Source: JBGMEA01 sp041447245
GTDB taxonomy: Bacteria; Bacillota; Clostridia; Eubacteriales; Anaerofustaceae
Assembly: GCA_041447245.1 (NCBI GenBank)
Contig: JBGMEA010000026.1
Location: forward strand, 62,001-126,000
Direction: 5' to 3'
Length of the DNA: 64,000 nucleotides
Shown: piece after piece, positions 33,476 to 42,587 of the stretch
How the letters are laid out: every line of letters begins with the position of its first letter
Position numbering within the stretch: position 1 is the first letter of the stretch
Translations under genes and position numbers: made by a program
Notes under the pieces: model-generated
Told to the model about the DNA's origin: nothing
Databases searched by the model: none
The model's input: only the letters and a program-made list of their open reading frames with translations

Positions 33476-34234
33476 TTATGATTCGCAAATGCGCAATTCG
33501 ATCGGGCAATGGTCACTGCCCAAGACATCGGAGTGAATAATATGATCCTTGATGCATTGCTTCAGTTGATCCGAAACAATGAAATAGTCAATTCTCCAAC
33601 CTGCATTATTCGCTCTGGCATGATTCATATAGGACCACCATGTATAGGCTCCCGTACGATCCGGGTAAAGGTATCGGAATGTATCAGTAAAACCGTTTTG
33701 CAAAAGCGTTGTCATTTTATTGCGCTCCTCATCGGTAAAACCGGCATTCCTGCGATTCGGACCGGGATTCTTGAGATCGATTTCGCGATGCGCCACATTC
33801 AGATCTCCGCAGAGGATAATCGGCTTTGATTGCTCGAGTTCTTTCAAGTAAAGCAGAAAGTCGTCTTCCCAAGCCATTCGGTAGTCAAGACGAGCCAGTT
33901 CGCGTTGAGAATTGGGCGTATAGACATTTACAAGATAAAACTGTTCAAACTCCGCTGCAATCACCCGACCTTCCTTGTCATGATGATCGATTCCGATGTC
34001 GTATCGAATGGAAATCGGTTCCTGTTTTGAAAAAACAGCCGTTCCGGAATAGCCTTTTTTGTCGGCGCTGTTCCAAAACTGATGGTACCCTTGGATAGGG
34101 ACATCCGCCTGCCCTTCCTGCATTTTCGTTTCCTGAAGGCAAAACACGTCCGCTTGAGATGCATTAAAAAAATCCATGAATCCTTTATTCAGCACGGCAC
34201 GAAATCCATTTACATTCCAGGATATCAGCTTCAT
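33476..34234 (-). CDS. xth: exodeoxyribonuclease III / AP endonuclease
   Basis: A 252-residue Mg-dependent enzyme that nicks DNA at abasic sites. Motifs in order are LISWNVNGFRAVL, CLQETKMQEGQ (metal-binding Glu), VYTPNSQRELARLDYR, ILCGDLNVAHREIDL (catalytic Asp/Asn) and SDVLGSDHCPIEL (catalytic His). It is the last gene of the thrC-thrB-SDR-xth unit, 1 nt after the SDR gene. Confidence 0.95.
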   Translation of the reverse strand: MKLISWNVNGFRAVLNKGFMDFFNASQADVFCLQETKMQEGQADVPIQGYHQFWNSADKKGYSGTAVFSKQEPISIRYDIGIDHHDKEGRVIAAEFEQFYLVNVYTPNSQRELARLDYRMAWEDDFLLYLKELEQSKPIILCGDLNVAHREIDLKNPGPNRRNAGFTDEERNKMTTLLQNGFTDTFRYLYPDRTGAYTWWSYMNHARANNAGWRIDYFIVSDQLKQCIKDHIIHSDVLGSDHCPIELRICES

Positions 34235-34235
34235 A

Positions 34236-35090
34236 TTATTTCCCTTTATTCTTGAGATTTAAGTACATATCCGTAAGCACTGCCTCCACCATGCGCGAAG
34301 GCAGCAGCTTTTTTAATAAAGCAAGCATCTGATAATCGAACCCTACCACTTTTCGGATCGGCAATCGTTTTTTACGTGCCAGTTTCAGGGCAACTTTTGC
34401 CGCCGAAATCGGCTCTTTCCCATTTTGCTCATCCTTCTCCATTTTCCCGACCGCATGCCGACATGTTTCTTCGTAAACCGAATCTTCGCATACATAAGTG
34501 TTTCTTGCTGCAGTAAACCCCGTTTTTGTATCTCCGGGCTCTATCAAAGCGGCTCTGATGCCGAACGGTTTGCATTCCATTCGGAGTGCTTCAACATACG
34601 CTTCCAATGCATATTTACTGGATGAATAATGTGATTGAAACGGGATGGAAATAAATCCGGCAACCGAGCTCATCACCAGAATCAGGGACTGATTTTGCCT
34701 GCGCAAATGCGGCAGCAACTGACGATTAACCCTCAAAACGCCGAAATAATTTGTTTCCATCTGCTGCTTTGCCAAGTCCAACGGGACATCTTCCACCGAA
34801 CCGCCGATTCCAAACCCCGCACAGTGGATCACGATTCCAATCTGACCCGCTTCGGAAATGATGCGGTTTACAGTATTCATGACCGAAATATCGTCCGTTA
34901 CATCCATTTTTCGCATATGAATCATCCCGGTTTGAAAAACAACATCGGTTTCTTCGCAATTCCGGGAAACTCCCCAAATATGATAACCGCTTGAGGCAAA
35001 CAGTTCCGCACAGGATTTACCCAAACCGGAACTGGCTCCCGTTATCAAAACGTTGGTACCGTAAGGAACTTTCATTTCAGTTCCGTTCAT
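34236..35090 (-). CDS. short-chain dehydrogenase/reductase
   Basis: About 284 residues of the SDR family. The NAD(P)-binding TGASSGLGKS is near residue 17, the NAG-like strand is HCAGFGIGG, and the catalytic set is Ser in VMSSVAGFIS with Tyr-Lys in YSSSKYALE. The start at 35090 overlaps the thrB stop in an ATGA; a further ATG 15 nt later is possible. The substrate is unknown. It resembles oxidoreductases with a C-terminal basic helix (ARKKRLPIRKVVG) often annotated as ketoacyl reductase-like. Confidence 0.85.
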   Translation of the reverse strand: MNGTEMKVPYGTNVLITGASSGLGKSCAELFASSGYHIWGVSRNCEETDVVFQTGMIHMRKMDVTDDISVMNTVNRIISEAGQIGIVIHCAGFGIGGSVEDVPLDLAKQQMETNYFGVLRVNRQLLPHLRRQNQSLILVMSSVAGFISIPFQSHYSSSKYALEAYVEALRMECKPFGIRAALIEPGDTKTGFTAARNTYVCEDSVYEETCRHAVGKMEKDEQNGKEPISAAKVALKLARKKRLPIRKVVGFDYQMLALLKKLLPSRMVEAVLTDMYLNLKNKGK

Positions 35091-35977
35091 TTCATTTTGT
35101 AGCATTCCAAACCTTCCGCATTGATCTTCAGTGTTTCCACCTGCCAATTCATATCCTTTTCTCTCAGAGACTGCTTAATCTTCTTCGGCACTTCATCCAT
35201 ATCCGTGATCGCCATGATTGTCGGTCCCGCACCGCTGAGATAAGTTCCGATAGCACCGCACTGACTGCAGATTGCTGCAATCTCATGATAGCCTTTGATC
35301 AGCGGAATGCGATAAGGCTGATGAATACGATCATCCAAAGCATCCCGAAGCAAACTGTTGTTTCCTGACTGCAATGCGCTGATCAGCATCCCGACTCGGC
35401 TTAAATTAAACACCACATCTTCTTTCCGATAATTTTCGGGAAGCACTTCCCTTGCCTTTTGGGTAGACAGTTTGAAATCCGGAATCAATGCCACAAACCG
35501 ATATTTTTTACTGACCGACAGGCTGATACAGTTGAATTGTTCGCTTTTCTGGTAAGAGAGGGTCATTCCTCCGAAAATATTCGGAGCCACATTATCGCTA
35601 TGACCTTCAAATTTTGCCGCAAGTTCAAAAATATCGCTTTTATTCGGCGTAATTCCTGCGAACATATACGCCGCAGCAATTCCCGCACTGATACAGGATG
35701 CACTGCTGCCCAATCCCCGGGATAAGGGAATTGCGGTTTTGATATCGAGTTTTACCCCCTTGACAGATGTCCCGAGCACATCGCAGGCCTCATAAAGACT
35801 TTTGATAATCAGATTGGATTTGTTTCGGATGGTATCCGCATGATTATTAATAATAACCGCATCTTCGTATTCCGAAAATACCATACTGTTCGATATGGAC
35901 AGACAGACACCAAGGCAATCAAAACCCGCTCCCATATTCGCGCTGGTTGCCGGAGAAATAATTTTATATTGTTCCAT
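35087..35977 (-). CDS. thrB: homoserine kinase
   Basis: A 296-residue GHMP kinase that phosphorylates homoserine, the step before threonine synthase. Visible are the N-terminal SPATSANMGAGFDCLGVCLS, the ATP loop PLSRGLGSSASCISAGIAAA and the late GTYLSGAGPTIMAI. It lies 9 nt after thrC and shares an ATGA with the SDR gene. Confidence 0.95.
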   Translation of the reverse strand: MEQYKIISPATSANMGAGFDCLGVCLSISNSMVFSEYEDAVIINNHADTIRNKSNLIIKSLYEACDVLGTSVKGVKLDIKTAIPLSRGLGSSASCISAGIAAAYMFAGITPNKSDIFELAAKFEGHSDNVAPNIFGGMTLSYQKSEQFNCISLSVSKKYRFVALIPDFKLSTQKAREVLPENYRKEDVVFNLSRVGMLISALQSGNNSLLRDALDDRIHQPYRIPLIKGYHEIAAICSQCGAIGTYLSGAGPTIMAITDMDEVPKKIKQSLREKDMNWQVETLKINAEGLECYKMK

Positions 35978-35986
35978 CTCCCTACT

Positions 35987-37471
35987 TTACCTCGTTATAA
36001 TATCATATATTTTTTCTCTCATCTGATCGCTGTCGATTACGCTTTCCGCCTTAGCCGGACGCCGCTCAATTTGATCTACGGCTTTCGGCAAAGGTAACCC
36101 GGTATACCTGCTCAACGCATACATATATTCAATGTCATCGGAATACGGATGTTCGTCAATTGCGGCATACACATCTTTTGAAAATTTAAACGGACTCGCC
36201 GTTGCAAGAATGACAGTATAGGTCTCATCTCCGCTCTTCTTCCGATAATCCCGATATACTTTACGTCCGGTTGCTGTATGAGTGTCGATCAAATAATGGT
36301 CATGCTCATAGCTTTCTTTGATTTCGTCGCGTATTTCCTGTTCGGTTGCGTAACCGCCGCAAAACAGAGAAAAATCTTTTTGTGCGGTATCAATGGAATA
36401 CACACCGCTTTCTTTCAGCTGTTTCATTTTTTCGGACAAAAGTTTAGTATCTTTGGAACACAACTCGTAAATAAAGCGTTCCAAATTGCTCGAAATCAGA
36501 ATATCCATAGACGGAGAAATCGTCTTCCTGAATACTCTGTTTTTATCATAAATTCCCGTTTCGAAAAAATCAGTAAGTACGTTATTCTCATTGGAAGAGC
36601 AAATCAGCTTATGTACGGGAAGCCCTGTTTTGTAAGCATAATATCCAGCTAGTATGTTCCCGAAATTTCCTGTCGGGACAACGAAATTAACGGGGTCACC
36701 CGGTTTGATCTTGTTTTTTTCGATTAATTTGGCATAAGAATAGTAATAATAGACAATCTGAGGAATTAAGCGCCCAATATTGATGGAATTGGCGGAAGAA
36801 AGCATTACTCCGCTATGATCGAGCTTTTCGGCAAAAATATTGTCATTGAAAATCTCTTTTACATTTGTCTGCGCATCATCGAAATTGCCATGCAACGCGA
36901 ACGAGAATACATTATTTCCTTCCTGCGTGAGCATCTGCAGCAGCTGAAGTTTCGACACCCCGCCGTATGGATAAAATACAACAACATCAATTCCTTCCGC
37001 ATCCCGGAACCCTTCCAACGCCGCCTTGCCTGTATCCCCAGACGTAGCTGTCAATATAACGATTTTTCTTGTTTCGCCCAAATTTTCTTTGGCGCATTTC
37101 ATAAAATGAGGAAGAACGGAAAGTGCTGCATCCTTGAATGCAATTGTACGTCCCGTGTACAATTCCAAATAACCGTATTGTTCGAATGTATTGAGCGAAA
37201 AAATTTCTTTTGTTTCAAAATTATCCGTATTATATGCATGCAAAACACATTCATCGATCTGTGACTCGGAAAAATCACTGAAGAATTTCATAAAAACAGA
37301 TTTTGCAATTGCTGCATAGTCTTTTCCTATAAAATCATGAAAATCGAAACGAATGGAGTCCACTGCATCCGTAACAAATAAACCGCCTTCTTCGCTTAAC
37401 CCTTTCAAAATGCATTCCGAAGATGTAAATTGTTTTGTTTTGTCTCTGGTACTATGATAAAAAACCTGCAT
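35987..37471 (-). CDS. thrC: threonine synthase
   Basis: A 494-residue PLP enzyme converting O-phosphohomoserine to threonine. At this length it is the long, yeast/E. coli-like form. The PLP lysine is in TIAFKDAALSVLP. TATSGDTGKAALEGF, FVVPTGNFGNILAGYYA and HTATGRKVYRDY are all typical. It heads the threonine unit. The minus strand upstream has TATAAT but no T-box element that I can see. Confidence 0.95.
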   Translation of the reverse strand: MQVFYHSTRDKTKQFTSSECILKGLSEEGGLFVTDAVDSIRFDFHDFIGKDYAAIAKSVFMKFFSDFSESQIDECVLHAYNTDNFETKEIFSLNTFEQYGYLELYTGRTIAFKDAALSVLPHFMKCAKENLGETRKIVILTATSGDTGKAALEGFRDAEGIDVVVFYPYGGVSKLQLLQMLTQEGNNVFSFALHGNFDDAQTNVKEIFNDNIFAEKLDHSGVMLSSANSINIGRLIPQIVYYYYSYAKLIEKNKIKPGDPVNFVVPTGNFGNILAGYYAYKTGLPVHKLICSSNENNVLTDFFETGIYDKNRVFRKTISPSMDILISSNLERFIYELCSKDTKLLSEKMKQLKESGVYSIDTAQKDFSLFCGGYATEQEIRDEIKESYEHDHYLIDTHTATGRKVYRDYRKKSGDETYTVILATASPFKFSKDVYAAIDEHPYSDDIEYMYALSRYTGLPLPKAVDQIERRPAKAESVIDSDQMREKIYDIITR

Positions 37472-37649
37472 TTTTCCCTTCCTGCTTGATATTTCATATA
37501 TTATACTATAAAATTACTAATAAAAAAACAGCAACTTTTCCACGGATGCACATTCATATGAAGTGTCATGCCGTGCAAACACGCAAAAGACAGCATAGCA
37601 GCATTTTTTGCTGGCGCGCATCATTTTTACGGCTAAGGGGTGGAATCAA

Positions 37650-38828
37650 ATGAAACCTTTCCATTTAAAAATGCCGTCCGAAATTATTTTCGGGGAAGGC
37701 AAAATCGAAGAATTGCCGGAGGCAATATCAAAATTCGGCAACCAGGCGCTCATCATTACCGGAGAGCATTCTCTTTTCAAATCAGGAAATGCCGACCGCA
37801 TTTTTGATATGCTGAATAACAGACAAATCAAAGTCACTCATCAAAAAATAAGCGGAGAACCAACCGTAGAGCTGATTGATTATTTATGTGATCTGTATGC
37901 GGATGGCAATGCCGATGTGATTGTAGGAATCGGCGGGGGCAGCGTTTTGGATACTGCCAAAGCAATCAGTGTCATGTTAACGGAAGAAGGCAGTGTATCG
38001 GAATATATTGAATCAATCGGGAATCGAACGCTGAGCGGAAAGAACATTCCGCTGATCTGCGTACCGACAACCGCAGGCACAGGAAGCGAAGCTACCAATA
38101 ATGCTGTGATTGCGGAATACAGCCCACGAACATTCAAGCGGTCTCTGCGAAACGATGCGATGATTCCAGATATTGCAATCATCGACCCCGAGCTGACGCT
38201 TCACTCAACATTTCCGGTAACGGCAAACAGCGGAATTGATACATTCTGTCAACTGTTGGAAGCATATACATCGACAAAATCGAACGCCTTTACCGATGCC
38301 ATCACACTTCAGGGATTTCGATTGATTTCACAAAATCTGGTGCCGGTTTGCACTTCGTCTGCTGAGGACATCAAAGTACGCAGCAAAGTTTCTTATGCAG
38401 CGTTACTTTCCGGCATAGGCATTATGAATTCCTCCGTTACGGTCATTCACGGATTTGCTTCAGCAATCGGCGGACGATATCCGATCCCGCACGGAGCGAT
38501 TTGCGGAGCAATGCTTCTTGGATGTACGCTCACGAACATGCGAAAAGCTCAAAAATATGCATTAAACGACGATACAACAGTACGATTTGCAAAACTAGGT
38601 TCGATTCTATCCGGCATCGAATATGATTATGACAAACACGATGTATTGTTGCGTGCAGTAACGGAAGAAATAAAAACAATCGGATCAAAAATAAAATTGC
38701 AAAGTCTCTCTCAGCTCGGAGTCAGAAAAGATGACTTTTACAATATCGTATCAGATACTCGTCTTAACGGAAATCCCATTCCATTGACAGAGACCGATTT
38801 AATGGAAATCTTGGAAATGTGTTATTAA
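37650..38828 (+). CDS. iron-containing alcohol dehydrogenase family protein
   Basis: About 392 residues of the group III metal-dependent alcohol dehydrogenases. NAD binding is shown by GIGGGSVLDTAKAISVM and PTTAGTGSEATNNAVI. The metal-binding positions read Asp in SGIDTFCQLLEAY, His in VIHGFASAIGG and His in IPHGAICGAML. The second canonical ligand is Gln instead of His, as in a known subgroup. The start at 37650 follows AGGGGTGG; the frame opens 14 codons earlier. Alcohol, aldehyde or lactaldehyde substrates are all possible. Confidence 0.88.
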   Translation: MKPFHLKMPSEIIFGEGKIEELPEAISKFGNQALIITGEHSLFKSGNADRIFDMLNNRQIKVTHQKISGEPTVELIDYLCDLYADGNADVIVGIGGGSVLDTAKAISVMLTEEGSVSEYIESIGNRTLSGKNIPLICVPTTAGTGSEATNNAVIAEYSPRTFKRSLRNDAMIPDIAIIDPELTLHSTFPVTANSGIDTFCQLLEAYTSTKSNAFTDAITLQGFRLISQNLVPVCTSSAEDIKVRSKVSYAALLSGIGIMNSSVTVIHGFASAIGGRYPIPHGAICGAMLLGCTLTNMRKAQKYALNDDTTVRFAKLGSILSGIEYDYDKHDVLLRAVTEEIKTIGSKIKLQSLSQLGVRKDDFYNIVSDTRLNGNPIPLTETDLMEILEMCY

Positions 38829-38847
38829 GAAGCACAACTTACGGAAT

Positions 38848-38888
38848 AAAAATACCTCAAAAGCCAAATGCTTTTTGAGGTATTTTTT
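38848..38888. terminator. bidirectional terminator between the alcohol dehydrogenase and histidine kinase genes
   Basis: Stem AAATACCTCAAAA/TTTTTGAGGTATTT with T-runs on both strands. It reaches into the kinase stop codon. Confidence 0.9.
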
Positions 38889-40305
38889 AATGAGTCGGTA
38901 AATTTAACGGAATTCTGGCACTGAACTCCGATCCTTCATTCAATTTACTCACTACATGAATTTTCCCGTGGTGTCCGAGTGCAATAATTTTGGCCATTGC
39001 CAAACCCAATCCATATCCGCCGGTCGATTTCGTTCGGGATTCATCGGCGCGGTAAAAGCGATCAAAGATATTGGGCAGATCTTCCTTTGATATGCCGATT
39101 CCTCTGTCTTTAACCGAAAACACAAAACTGTCATCTTCTGTTTTGAGCGAAATGACAAGATATTTTCGTTCAAGAGAGTATTTTACGGCATTATCGATCA
39201 ATATACGGAAAAGCTGTTTCATCCTCATCTCATCGACTTTTGCAAACACTTGATTGCGAATATCCAATTTTACTTCAAAATCGGAATGGACAAGCATGGT
39301 TTCCTTAATGGTATCTTTACACAATTTGCTGATATCGCACAAATCCATTTCAAAGCTGATGGTATCATTATCGCTCCGAGCCAAAAATAATAACTTTTCC
39401 ACCAAATCATTCATATTGGATGCCTCATTAATAATAGCATCAATCGATTCATCCAATATATCGGGGTCGCTTTTCCCCCAACGCTTCAGCATGGAACCAT
39501 ATCCGGAAATCACGGCAATCGGCGTACGCAATTCATGCGATACATCAGAAACGAAGCGCTTCTGTTTGTTGTATGAAACTTGAATACGATCCATCATTTT
39601 ATTGATGGTCTGCACCAGCTCTTTGAGTTCGTAGCGGGCGTCCTTCTCATCAATGCGCAAATTCAAATTTTCTCCGTTGATCTGCGTTGCAACTTTGGTC
39701 ACTTCGGCAATCGGGCGCAGCATCTGCTCGGTTCTGGAAAAACCGATTATGATGAAAATCAGCAATCCTGCAGTCAGCGTCAGCGCCAACAATTTTATGA
39801 TAAAAATGTATTCGTTCATGAACGTATTGAGCGAATAATAAATAACAATGTCCAGTCCGCCGTCAATCGAATCGTCTTGGTACTGGTCTGCATAATAACC
39901 CAAATACAGTTTCGAAAACTGCGGAAATAAGGAAGTAAAAACATTTCTGTCTGCCGTTTCATAAAAATCGATTGCGGATTGTGCATAAGAAGTTGCAACG
40001 ATCAGACGTTTCTGATCATCAAACACAAGAATTTCGGCTACATTCTGTTCGCTTCCCAATGACGCAAGAAAAAAGCGAAACTCGTTGGGATCCAATGTCC
40101 CGTCCGTTTCGATTTTATGTACAATGCTTTGCGCGATGTCCGGTGTATAGGAAGAAAATTTTGAATAAGAATAAAAAGCATATCCTGTGACAAAAACAAT
40201 CATAACGATCAGGCAGATCATTAGGTAGATTGAAATATACGTCGAAGAGATGCGCTTACGCAAAGAATACCGATAATCGTCAACGAAATGAGCTACTTTT
40301 TTCAT
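38887..40305 (-). CDS. sensor histidine kinase (HAMP-HisKA-HATPase)
   Basis: A 472-residue membrane kinase. Membrane segments lie near residues 25-46 and 170-192 and flank an extracytoplasmic domain of about 120 residues. A HAMP domain follows (RPIAEVTKVATQI). The phospho-accepting His is in FVSDVSHELRTPIAVI near residue 258. The N, G1 and G2 ATP motifs are LIDNAVKYS, VKDRGIGISKEDLPNIF and GGYGLGLAMAKII. It pairs with the OmpR-type regulator 19 nt upstream. The input signal is unknown; domain order resembles ArlS/CssS-type kinases. Confidence 0.93.
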   Translation of the reverse strand: MKKVAHFVDDYRYSLRKRISSTYISIYLMICLIVMIVFVTGYAFYSYSKFSSYTPDIAQSIVHKIETDGTLDPNEFRFFLASLGSEQNVAEILVFDDQKRLIVATSYAQSAIDFYETADRNVFTSLFPQFSKLYLGYYADQYQDDSIDGGLDIVIYYSLNTFMNEYIFIIKLLALTLTAGLLIFIIIGFSRTEQMLRPIAEVTKVATQINGENLNLRIDEKDARYELKELVQTINKMMDRIQVSYNKQKRFVSDVSHELRTPIAVISGYGSMLKRWGKSDPDILDESIDAIINEASNMNDLVEKLLFLARSDNDTISFEMDLCDISKLCKDTIKETMLVHSDFEVKLDIRNQVFAKVDEMRMKQLFRILIDNAVKYSLERKYLVISLKTEDDSFVFSVKDRGIGISKEDLPNIFDRFYRADESRTKSTGGYGLGLAMAKIIALGHHGKIHVVSKLNEGSEFSARIPLNLPTH

Positions 40306-40324
40306 GCAATCCGCCGCCTGCCTG

Positions 40325-41002
40325 CTATTCGTCTTTAAACTGATATCCGATGCCTCTTACCGTTTTGATATAGTTCGTACCGAATTCTTCGTCAATCTTG
40401 CTCCGCAGATATCGAATGTAAACATCGGTTACATTCGTCTCCGCTTCATACTCATACCCCCACACATTCTCTACTATCTGCTCTCTGGACAGCACAAGAT
40501 TTTTATTGGTCATCAGGTACGCCAAAAGTTCAAATTCCTTCTTTGTCAGAGAAATCGGAGTGTCATCAAAATGCACTTCATATTTATTGCGATCCAATGT
40601 GAGCCGTCCCGCTTTGATAACGGGCATTTCGGAAGCTTTGGTTTGCTTTTTCAATGCAACTCTCATTCGGGCAAGCAATTCTTCAATAGCGAACGGCTTT
40701 GTCATATAATCATCCGCACCGACATCCAAACCTGTTACCTTGTCCGAAACATCGTCTTTTGCCGTAAGCATTATGATCGGAGTTCCGATTCCCTCCGCAC
40801 GCAATCGTCTGCAGATCTCAATTCCGCTTAAACTCGGCAGCATCAGATCCAAAATGATCATGTCATAATTACCGCTCTGCGCCATTTTATATCCTTCCCT
40901 GCCATCCACAGCCGAATCGGTTGCATATCCTTCATGTTTCAATTCCAATTGAAGAAATCTGGATATTTTCTGCTCATCTTCTATAATTAATACTTTTTTC
41001 AT
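40325..41002 (-). CDS. OmpR/PhoB-family response regulator
   Basis: A 225-residue DNA-binding regulator. The receiver has Asp in DMIILDLMLPSLSG, with acidic EDEQ near the start, Thr in IIMLTAKDD and Lys in YMTKPFAIEELLAR. The C-terminal winged helix is typical (TDVYIRYLRSKIDEEFGTNYIKTVRGIGYQF). It is cotranscribed with the kinase. Targets are not evident; PhoP-like control of pst cannot be excluded but nothing here shows it. Confidence 0.94.
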   Translation of the reverse strand: MKKVLIIEDEQKISRFLQLELKHEGYATDSAVDGREGYKMAQSGNYDMIILDLMLPSLSGIEICRRLRAEGIGTPIIMLTAKDDVSDKVTGLDVGADDYMTKPFAIEELLARMRVALKKQTKASEMPVIKAGRLTLDRNKYEVHFDDTPISLTKKEFELLAYLMTNKNLVLSREQIVENVWGYEYEAETNVTDVYIRYLRSKIDEEFGTNYIKTVRGIGYQFKDE

Positions 41003-41012
41003 GACTCCTCCA

Positions 41013-41495
41013 TTATCCTATCGTGATCTCGTGATATCCGCCTTCATCCAATTCATGATCGGAATCAATCGGCAAGGACGGCTTTGCCTTTTCTCTTCTG
41101 TCCTCTTTAACAACAGTTTTGATTTTGCTTTTATCTTTTCGGGATACGGTTTCAAATCGAATGTCCATATGAAACAACATGATAAAAATCAAAAAAGTGC
41201 CGATAATCCAAGACGGCACATCAAAAATCACCAAAAAAAGAATCGGAAAAATCGCCGGAAAAGAAAGCATTTGTTTGTTTTTGTCATAAACAGTAAGCTT
41301 ATCTCCGCGTTCTCCCGTCAGAATGGCGACAAAACTATCCGCAATGACATCAATGGGATTATTGCGCATTTCCTTTAAGCGTTCATATGCTGCTTGCTCA
41401 TCATCTTCGCATTCCCGGAGAATCTTCTCGCATTTTCTATAGCTGAACGAGGTTTTTTCCGATAATTCAGCCACTTTTTTCGAATTTATTTTCAT
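41013..41495 (-). CDS. small membrane protein with N-terminal UBA-like helix region
   Basis: A 160-residue protein of unknown function. Residues 1-45 (KVAELSEKTSFSYRKCEKILRECEDDEQAAYERLKE) look like a UBA-type three-helix bundle. Residues 75-110 are strongly hydrophobic (SFPAIFPILFLVIFDVPSWIIGTFLIFIMLF). The tail is charged. It is 10 nt upstream of the response regulator on the same strand, so it is probably part of the two-component operon and might modulate the kinase. DUF4342-like proteins have a similar plan; I am not sure of membership. Confidence 0.6.
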   Translation of the reverse strand: MKINSKKVAELSEKTSFSYRKCEKILRECEDDEQAAYERLKEMRNNPIDVIADSFVAILTGERGDKLTVYDKNKQMLSFPAIFPILFLVIFDVPSWIIGTFLIFIMLFHMDIRFETVSRKDKSKIKTVVKEDRREKAKPSLPIDSDHELDEGGYHEITIG

Positions 41496-41640
41496 TTTTC
41501 CACCTATATTATTATAGTATATTTATAATCAATTAACACAAAATTGATAAAATATTAGAAAAAAATTAGTTTTTCTTGTATTGTCTGAACCCTTTCATAT
41601 ATAATGATTCAGTGTTACAATGTTGATACAGGAGGTGCGA

Positions 41641-42417
41641 ATGTTTTCCAGATCGAAGCCAGAATTGATTTATATCGCCAACTCCGGTGTCTGTGTGCAA
41701 TTCAAGGACAAGAAAGTCATGATCGACGGGGTGCACATCAAAACGCCGAATCCATATTTTCCGACACACGAAAAGACGATAGAAAAAATGCTTTTGAATA
41801 AAGAACCTTTTCATAATATCGATTTGATGCTGTTCACCCATCATCATACGGATCATTTCGATGCAAATGCAACCAATGAAATTTTAAAACGGAATAAACA
41901 CATTCAATTGGTGGCGCCAGAAACCGTTTTAAATATGCTTTCGGCATCCGAAAATTATAACCCATTGCTTGCCAGCCAAATTCGCGCAGTGTCTATCCCA
42001 AAACATAAATCCATGCAAATGAATCTTCACGACATTCCTTTTGAAATCACGCATCTGATTCATGACGGGGAAACCTATCAGGGAGTAGAAAATTATGCAT
42101 ATATGTTTGAGATCAAAAACAAAGTTTATTTGCATGTCGGTGATGCGCAGGCAGCCATGAGCAATTTTGAGCCTACCAATATTTTCGATAAACATGTAGA
42201 TGTGCTGATCGTTCCGTTTCCATTCATAGGATTGAGTGCAGGAAGAAAAATCATTAAACAAATCGGACCTCAGCGTGTGATTGTAGTTCACTTGCCAAAC
42301 AAAAAACAGGATACTATGAACTGGCTGCATAATACAATGAAGGTATACAAAAAGTATCATGACGAATTACCCCCCACCGAGTTTCTGACGAAACCGGGGC
42401 AAATCATTACATTGTAA
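41641..42417 (+). CDS. MBL-fold (UlaG-like) metal-dependent hydrolase
   Basis: A 258-residue metallo-beta-lactamase-fold hydrolase. The metal motif LMLFTHHHTDHFDANA, a second-shell His in HLIHDGETYQG, and VYLHVGDAQ (metal Asp) are visible. The start is the ATG at 41641 behind AGGAGGTG. Related proteins hydrolyse lactones or phosphodiesters, but the substrate is not readable here. Confidence 0.85.
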   Translation: MFSRSKPELIYIANSGVCVQFKDKKVMIDGVHIKTPNPYFPTHEKTIEKMLLNKEPFHNIDLMLFTHHHTDHFDANATNEILKRNKHIQLVAPETVLNMLSASENYNPLLASQIRAVSIPKHKSMQMNLHDIPFEITHLIHDGETYQGVENYAYMFEIKNKVYLHVGDAQAAMSNFEPTNIFDKHVDVLIVPFPFIGLSAGRKIIKQIGPQRVIVVHLPNKKQDTMNWLHNTMKVYKKYHDELPPTEFLTKPGQIITL

Positions 42418-42422
42418 TAAAC

Positions 42423-42458
42423 AAAAAATGCCCATTGTTATTTCGATCGGCATTTTTT
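42423..42458 (+). terminator. terminator of the MBL hydrolase gene
   Basis: Stem AAAAAATGCC/GGCATTTTTT with a 16-nt loop and T-run. Confidence 0.85.
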
Positions 42459-42508
42459 ATTTTTATCTGATATTTTCAATATTAGGCATCAATCCACTCT
42501 GAAATTAC

Positions 42509-42537
42509 TTGATATTTACATTGGATTAGTTTAGAAT
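42509..42537 (+). promoter_or_regulatory. promoter of the BMP lipoprotein gene
   Basis: TTGATA (42509-42514), 17-bp spacer, TAGAAT (42532-42537). I see no riboswitch-like conserved core in the leader. Confidence 0.6.
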
Positions 42538-42587
42538 TAAAACGTGGTTATAAATCAATAATTTATTCCATTCTTTAGGAGGGAAAA

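Noticed and set aside
37472..37649. T-box riboswitch for threonine upstream of thrC
   Set aside because: The leader is too short, and no conserved T-box core or terminator/antiterminator was found.
37650..38828. Loss of function of the alcohol dehydrogenase because a metal His is Gln
   Set aside because: A Gln at this position occurs in a recognised subgroup of iron alcohol dehydrogenases, so I do not treat it as a defect.
42459..42587. Purine riboswitch upstream of the BMP nucleoside-binding gene
   Set aside because: No conserved purine aptamer core or loop pair could be found.
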